Below, in pieces: positions 60,488-64,000 of a DNA stretch of 64,000 nt. The notes under the pieces were generated by a model that saw nothing but the letters and a program-made list of their open reading frames with translations, made no database searches and was not told where the DNA came from. This DNA is from an uncultured Fibrobacter sp. (lineage in GTDB: Bacteria > Fibrobacterota > Fibrobacteria > Fibrobacterales > Fibrobacteraceae): the NCBI RefSeq assembly GCF_947166265.1, contig NZ_CAMVDO010000005.1, positions 102,821 through 166,820 of the forward strand. Direction: 5' to 3'. A program made the translations under genes and the position numbers. Within the stretch, counting starts at the first letter, position 1, and each line of letters opens with the position of its first letter.

Positions 60488-61270
60488 ATGTTTGGTAATT
60501 TGGTAAATAAAAAAGCTTTGAGCAAAAAGGCGGGTTTCACCATTATCGAGTTAATGGTGGTGATTATTATTGTGAACCTACTTTCGGGGATCGCAGTTCC
60601 CAAATGCACCGAGCTTATTGAAAAAGCAAAAGAACGCGTCGACATGCTTAAACTTTACTACTTGCGCGATGCAATAGAAAGAGCATTGTACGAAAACGAT
60701 GTTCATAACATCTCTGAAGGAGCAAAATGCGGAAACGCGACATCAAACAAATCTAAGTTGGACGAATATCTTTCTAGCAAAAAAGGCGTTTCTCTATTTG
60801 TGATTGAAAGACATGATTCTTTTACTGCAAATTATCAAGGAATACACGACAAAGCAAAAGAAAACAATATGTGCGGCCTTGTCTATGACGGCGGATTCTG
60901 GAATACAGCCCTTAAGGAATCCGGCTTTGAAGCCGTAGCGGCAATCGTTTCTGACCGAGCCAACAATAACAGTTTTAATAGAAGCTCAAAGCTCTATACC
61001 ACTAAAAACGTCAAAACTGTCAATAACAAAACATGGACACGAACCTACCCCACCAAACCACTCTTCCAGAGCAAAGCCATGACTTCTGATTACGGTGCAA
61101 AGGGCGAAAATCAGTCTCGAATTACCATGCGCGCAAGATGGAGGAACTGCGACCCTAGCAGCCATTCTATAGACGTTTTCTTTATGAACGAGTCAACCCA
61201 TAAACCGCTACAAGGAGTTTTCACGACATTTGCAACAATGGCCAACTACGATGCCAAAGGGTGCAAATAA
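60488..61270 (+). CDS. Type IV pilin-like protein (prepilin-type N-terminus), paralogue 1
   Basis: 260 residues. A prepilin leader ends at Gly16 and is followed by FTIIELMVVIII, with the conserved Glu at position 5 of the mature protein (Glu21). The rest is a long soluble domain with several Cys (KCG, NMCGL, NCDPSS, KGCK). The body shares GFWNTALKESGFEAVA and WTRTYPTKPLFQSKAM with the next gene. Shine-Dalgarno AAGGAG. It could be a pilin, a pseudopilin of a type II system, or an independent secreted protein; no assembly genes are nearby. Confidence 0.85.
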   Translation: MFGNLVNKKALSKKAGFTIIELMVVIIIVNLLSGIAVPKCTELIEKAKERVDMLKLYYLRDAIERALYENDVHNISEGAKCGNATSNKSKLDEYLSSKKGVSLFVIERHDSFTANYQGIHDKAKENNMCGLVYDGGFWNTALKESGFEAVAAIVSDRANNNSFNRSSKLYTTKNVKTVNNKTWTRTYPTKPLFQSKAMTSDYGAKGENQSRITMRARWRNCDPSSHSIDVFFMNESTHKPLQGVFTTFATMANYDAKGCK

Positions 61271-61324
61271 CAGACTTCAAAAATTTTATATTTAAGACAC
61301 AGATGCTCAAGAAGGGAAAATCTA

Positions 61325-62116
61325 ATGCTTACAAAGGTTTTAGATAAAACAAAACAAAAACGTAGGAAAGGCGGATTTACAATCATCGAGTTAATGGTCG
61401 TTATTATTATCATTAACGTGCTTTCAGGCGTTGCCATACCCAAACTCTCGGACTATATCGAAAAAACTAAACAGAAAATTGATCTTTTGACACTTTATTC
61501 CTTGCGCGACGCCTTAAGCAGGGCTTTATACCAGGACGACTTTTCACGTATCGATGAATCGACAACCTGCAGCGGCAGAAAAAACAGCAAAGAAAACTTA
61601 AGCAAATGGTTAGCTAGCAAAGACGGCGTAACGTTATTCATTATCGAGCTACACGATATACTCCCTGCCAATTATCAACCTGACAACAAGAACAGAATCT
61701 CGGACAACCAAAACATGTGCGGACTCCTTACAAGCGAAGGCTTTTGGAACGACGCTCTTAGGGAAGCTGGTTTCGAAGCCGTAGCGAACATCCTCATCGA
61801 CAGGCAAACCGGCAAATACCGAAAAGATAAGGGTTACACCGCCTACCAAGTGAAGATTAACAACCAAAACTGGTGGAGAACGTTCCCCACCAAGTCCCTT
61901 TTTGTCAGCAAGGCCATGAATGGAGACCCTGACGCCGCCATGACTGGAGTCGGTGGGCAAAATAGGTACAACTTTAAAATCAGGTGGACTGGCGCAAACG
62001 AGAAAAGTCATTCTCTCGAAGTTTTCATACAGAGCGCACAAGGCACAGGAGCGGGAAAACCGTTTACGACACGTCTCGGCACCTGTTTTTCAACAGATCA
62101 CGCACTCTGCAACTAA
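61325..62116 (+). CDS. Type IV pilin-like protein (prepilin-type N-terminus), paralogue 2
   Basis: 263 residues. The leader ends at Gly17, then FTIIELMVVIII with Glu22 as the conserved residue. The C-terminal domain carries FWNDALREAGFEAVANIL and WWRTFPTKSLFVSKAM, as in the gene before it, so the two arose by duplication and have diverged. Its own TATATTTA promoter lies about 40 bases upstream and AAGGG near the ATG, so the two genes may be separately transcribed. Cys residues are fewer and differ in spacing. Role as for paralogue 1. Confidence 0.85.
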   Translation: MLTKVLDKTKQKRRKGGFTIIELMVVIIIINVLSGVAIPKLSDYIEKTKQKIDLLTLYSLRDALSRALYQDDFSRIDESTTCSGRKNSKENLSKWLASKDGVTLFIIELHDILPANYQPDNKNRISDNQNMCGLLTSEGFWNDALREAGFEAVANILIDRQTGKYRKDKGYTAYQVKINNQNWWRTFPTKSLFVSKAMNGDPDAAMTGVGGQNRYNFKIRWTGANEKSHSLEVFIQSAQGTGAGKPFTTRLGTCFSTDHALCN

Positions 62117-62147
62117 TGCGCTTCTACCAACAACCCTTTCCTATCGC

Positions 62148-62176
62148 GGTCGCCCCAAAAAGGAAAACGGGCGGCC
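62148..62176 (+). terminator. Terminator of the pilin-like genes
   Basis: GGTCGCCC pairs with GGGCGGCC (one G-T pair) around a 13-base loop, followed by CTTCTTTTT. Confidence 0.7.
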
Positions 62177-62202
62177 CTTCTTTTTACTACCTTGTAGTTA
62201 CT

Positions 62203-62559
62203 ATGAGTGAAAACTGTCTTTTCTGCAAAATCATCAAGGGAGAAATCCCTTCCAAGAAAATCTACGAAGACGATGACGTATTCGCCTTCTATGACATCGC
62301 CCCGCAGGCTCCGGTACACTTTCTGGTGGTGCCGAAGCGCCACATCGCAACCATCATGGACATGAAGCCTGAAGATTGCGAACTCGTGGGCAAGATGCTC
62401 TACCGCGCACAAATTATCGCGAAGGAACTCGGCATCGAGGAATCCGGTGCACGATTCGTATTCAACTGCAAGGCCGACGCCGGACAGACGGTGTTCCACA
62501 TTCACCTGCACGTGCTCGGCGGACAAGTCATGGGCTGGCCTCCGTTCCCGGAAAAATAG
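62203..62559 (+). CDS. HIT-family (histidine triad) nucleotide-binding protein
   Basis: 118 residues, the normal HINT size. The catalytic triad is HIHLHVLGG near residue 103, and NCLFCKIIKGEIPSKKIYED is the family N-terminus. HIT proteins hydrolyse AMP-linked substrates such as aminoacyl-adenylates or phosphoramidates. The start at 62203 is chosen because the family begins here; an upstream frame would run through the terminator at 62148. No Shine-Dalgarno is evident. Confidence 0.93.
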   Translation: MSENCLFCKIIKGEIPSKKIYEDDDVFAFYDIAPQAPVHFLVVPKRHIATIMDMKPEDCELVGKMLYRAQIIAKELGIEESGARFVFNCKADAGQTVFHIHLHVLGGQVMGWPPFPEK

Positions 62560-62660
62560 ACGAAAGAACGCTCGTAAACTCGCTACAGACTAGAGACGAT
62601 AGATTTTATAAAGGCGCTTTGCGCATTAATATTGTGCGGCAGTGCCGCGATTCATCATCT

Positions 62661-62688
62661 TTCGTCTCTCGTCTTTCGTCTCTCGTCT
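62661..62688. repeat. TCTCGTCTTTCG tandem repeat directly before recO
   Basis: TTCGTCTCTCGTC occurs twice in a row (62661 and 62675) and ends at the recO ATG. Similar units lie inside mnmE at 3171-3213. Confidence 0.7.
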
Positions 62689-63477
62689 ATGATTAAGTCT
62701 CGCGCCATTGTACTGCATCGCTTCCCCTACAGCGACTCCAGCTTTATCGTGAAAGCGCTCACGGAAGAGTGTGGCGTGGTGAGCTTTATTATCAAGGGAG
62801 CAAAGCGAAAGGAGTCTCCCTTTAAGGGAGCACTCGACCCGCTCGCTCTTTCGGAAGTGGTATTCCGGCAAAATCCCTCGACCGACCTCCAGTTCGTCAA
62901 GGAGGCCTCCATCATCGATTGGCACGGTCAATTACGGGCCTCGCTGATGGAGCTTGCCATCGCCCAGGTGATGGCAGAAATCGTGCTGCGGTATGCACCG
63001 CCCGCGACCCCAATTCCCGACGAGTTTACCTTACTCGACCATGCCCTCGCAGAACTCGACTCCACCGCAAGCCACGCCGCAGGCCAAGCAAGCACCGACG
63101 ATTCCATATTTTCCCGTTGGCTTTTAGACATTTGCGACCTGTGGGGCTACCACCTGGACCTAGGCGTATGCAGCCGCTGCGAAAAAATTCTGGTAGAACC
63201 CGCGGCAGACTTTTCTCCGGAATCTGGCTCGCTGATTTGCAAGCATTGCCTAGGCGTACAGTCACCCCGCGCACGCCAAGAGACGCTCAAGGGCCTATGG
63301 GAACTACATCTGCACGAAATTCACCCGAATCAGGCCGTACAAAACTTGAGCGGGCGCGTCTTTGTGGAGAACGCTTTGCTATCTTATCTGCGCAATCACA
63401 TCGGATTCCTGAAAGAAATCCATTCCCTTTCATGGCTACAGGAGGTTCGTAAGTTATGCTCAGCCCCATCGACATAA
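62689..63477 (+). CDS. recO: DNA repair protein RecO
   Basis: 262 residues. RecO binds SSB and loads RecA with RecR in recombinational repair. The N-terminal OB fold (IKSRAIVLHRFPYSDSSFIVKALTEE, GVVSFIIKGAKR) and a C-terminal zinc-binding part (CSRCEK then CKHCLG) are recognised. The ATG immediately follows the tandem TCTCGTC repeat and no Shine-Dalgarno is present, so translation may begin at or near the transcript's 5' end. It overlaps panB by 22 bases. Confidence 0.93.
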   Translation: MIKSRAIVLHRFPYSDSSFIVKALTEECGVVSFIIKGAKRKESPFKGALDPLALSEVVFRQNPSTDLQFVKEASIIDWHGQLRASLMELAIAQVMAEIVLRYAPPATPIPDEFTLLDHALAELDSTASHAAGQASTDDSIFSRWLLDICDLWGYHLDLGVCSRCEKILVEPAADFSPESGSLICKHCLGVQSPRARQETLKGLWELHLHEIHPNQAVQNLSGRVFVENALLSYLRNHIGFLKEIHSLSWLQEVRKLCSAPST

Positions 63478-64000
63478 AGAACAAGAAGGCTAAAGGCGAA
63501 AAAGTTTCGATGATTACAGCCTACGACTACGCTTTTGCCCAGATGGCAGAAGCGGCAGGCGTTGACCAGATTTTGGTAGGCGACAGCCTTGCAAATACCA
63601 TGCTCGGCTACAAGAGTACCCGCGAAATTGGCATGAACGAGATGCTGATTTTTGTGTCGGCGGTTTGCCGCGGCGCCCCCAACACCCACGTAGTGGCCGA
63701 CATGCCCTACTTGAGCGACAAGGACCCGCAAACGGCCTACGATAACGCTCGCCGCTTTATGGACGTGGGAGCTTCTTGCGTCAAAATCGAGGGTACTCCC
63801 GCTGGCGTGCACGAATATTTGCTGAGCCACGACATTCCTATTTGCGCGCACCTCGGACTTTTGCCGCAGACGGCCGAAAACTTCAAGCAGAAGGGCCGCA
63901 CCGAAGAAGAAGCGGCCGCAATCATCGAGGCGGCCAAGTACGTAGACAGCCTGGGATGCTTCGAGATGGTGCTGGAACACATTCCCGAAGAGCTCGGCAC
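63456..64000 (+). CDS. panB: Ketopantoate hydroxymethyltransferase, N-terminal part
   Basis: It runs off the right edge after about 181 codons. It forms ketopantoate for pantothenate and CoA synthesis. The landmarks ITAYDYAFAQMAEAAG, LVGDSLANTMLGY, VVADMPY, the ARRFMDVGASCVKIEG block and AHLGLLPQ are those of PanB. The ATG at 63456 has a good GGAGG 11 bases upstream and lies inside the end of recO, so the two genes are translationally coupled. Confidence 0.93.
   Translation, partial: MLSPIDIKNKKAKGEKVSMITAYDYAFAQMAEAAGVDQILVGDSLANTMLGYKSTREIGMNEMLIFVSAVCRGAPNTHVVADMPYLSDKDPQTAYDNARRFMDVGASCVKIEGTPAGVHEYLLSHDIPICAHLGLLPQTAENFKQKGRTEEEAAAIIEAAKYVDSLGCFEMVLEHIPEELG

Overview
The window looks like a piece of chromosome from a Fibrobacter (Fibrobacterota), close to F. 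succinogenes. This rests on content, not on a database match: three tandem GH26 mannanases, two giant GH9 cellulase-type proteins, C-terminal tails of the type IX secretion kind, and a TIGR02147-type regulator next to a lipoprotein. Coding density is high and most gene ends carry clear hairpin terminators. No rRNA, tRNA, CRISPR array, prophage or complete insertion sequence was seen.

Layout. 1-4140 (minus): the 5' part of a class A acid phosphatase, a DmpG/HMGL-like aldolase, a GRP-type sugar transporter and mnmE. 4317-11343 (plus): an aldose 1-epimerase and three GH26 beta-mannanases (one lipoprotein, two with CBM35-like and T9SS-like domains). 11446-12616: an Rpn-type PD-(D/E)XK nuclease gene between imperfect direct repeats. 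12775-17657 (plus): GH57/DUF3536, hpt, a small membrane protein, cysE and nth. 17747-21506 (minus): nadC, a polyprenyl glycosylphosphotransferase and hom. 21726-26907 (plus): a sugar transferase with an extra N-terminal domain, a zinc-ribbon membrane protein and polA. 26991-28172 (minus): a lipoprotein. 28297-48023 (minus): a nearly gapless run reading GH9, GH9, histidine kinase, response regulator, NtrC-like activator, dnaB, mlaE, mlaF. 48431-49087 (minus): an Ala-rich tail-anchored protein. 49419-51056 (plus): class I fumarase, followed by a 143-bp tandem repeat. 51484-60200 (minus): truA, a membrane HTH protein, a degenerate GGDEF protein, a LamG-like lipoprotein with a TIGR02147 regulator, and tex. 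60488-64000 (plus): two type IV pilin-like proteins, a HIT protein, recO and the start of panB.

How it fits together. The region serves plant cell wall breakdown (GH26, GH9, epimerase, sugar transporter) plus housekeeping. The histidine kinase gene begins one base after the stop of a giant GH9 gene, so the two-component system may be expressed with, and may sense products of, the cellulases.

Most notable signals. (1) Downstream of fumarase, two 143-bp units each end in a copy of the last nine fumarase codons that differs only at synonymous positions, as if something repeatedly integrated at the gene's 3' end. (2) Small palindromic repeats sit in frame inside polA and mnmE. (3) Short tandem repeats (CTACTGC and TCTCGTC types) abut start or stop codons. 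(4) Many genes lack a Shine-Dalgarno and carry a TATATTTA-like box 5-12 bases before the ATG, suggesting leaderless mRNAs. (5) Signalling domains with altered key residues occur in an NtrC-like pseudo-receiver and in two GGDEF-like domains.
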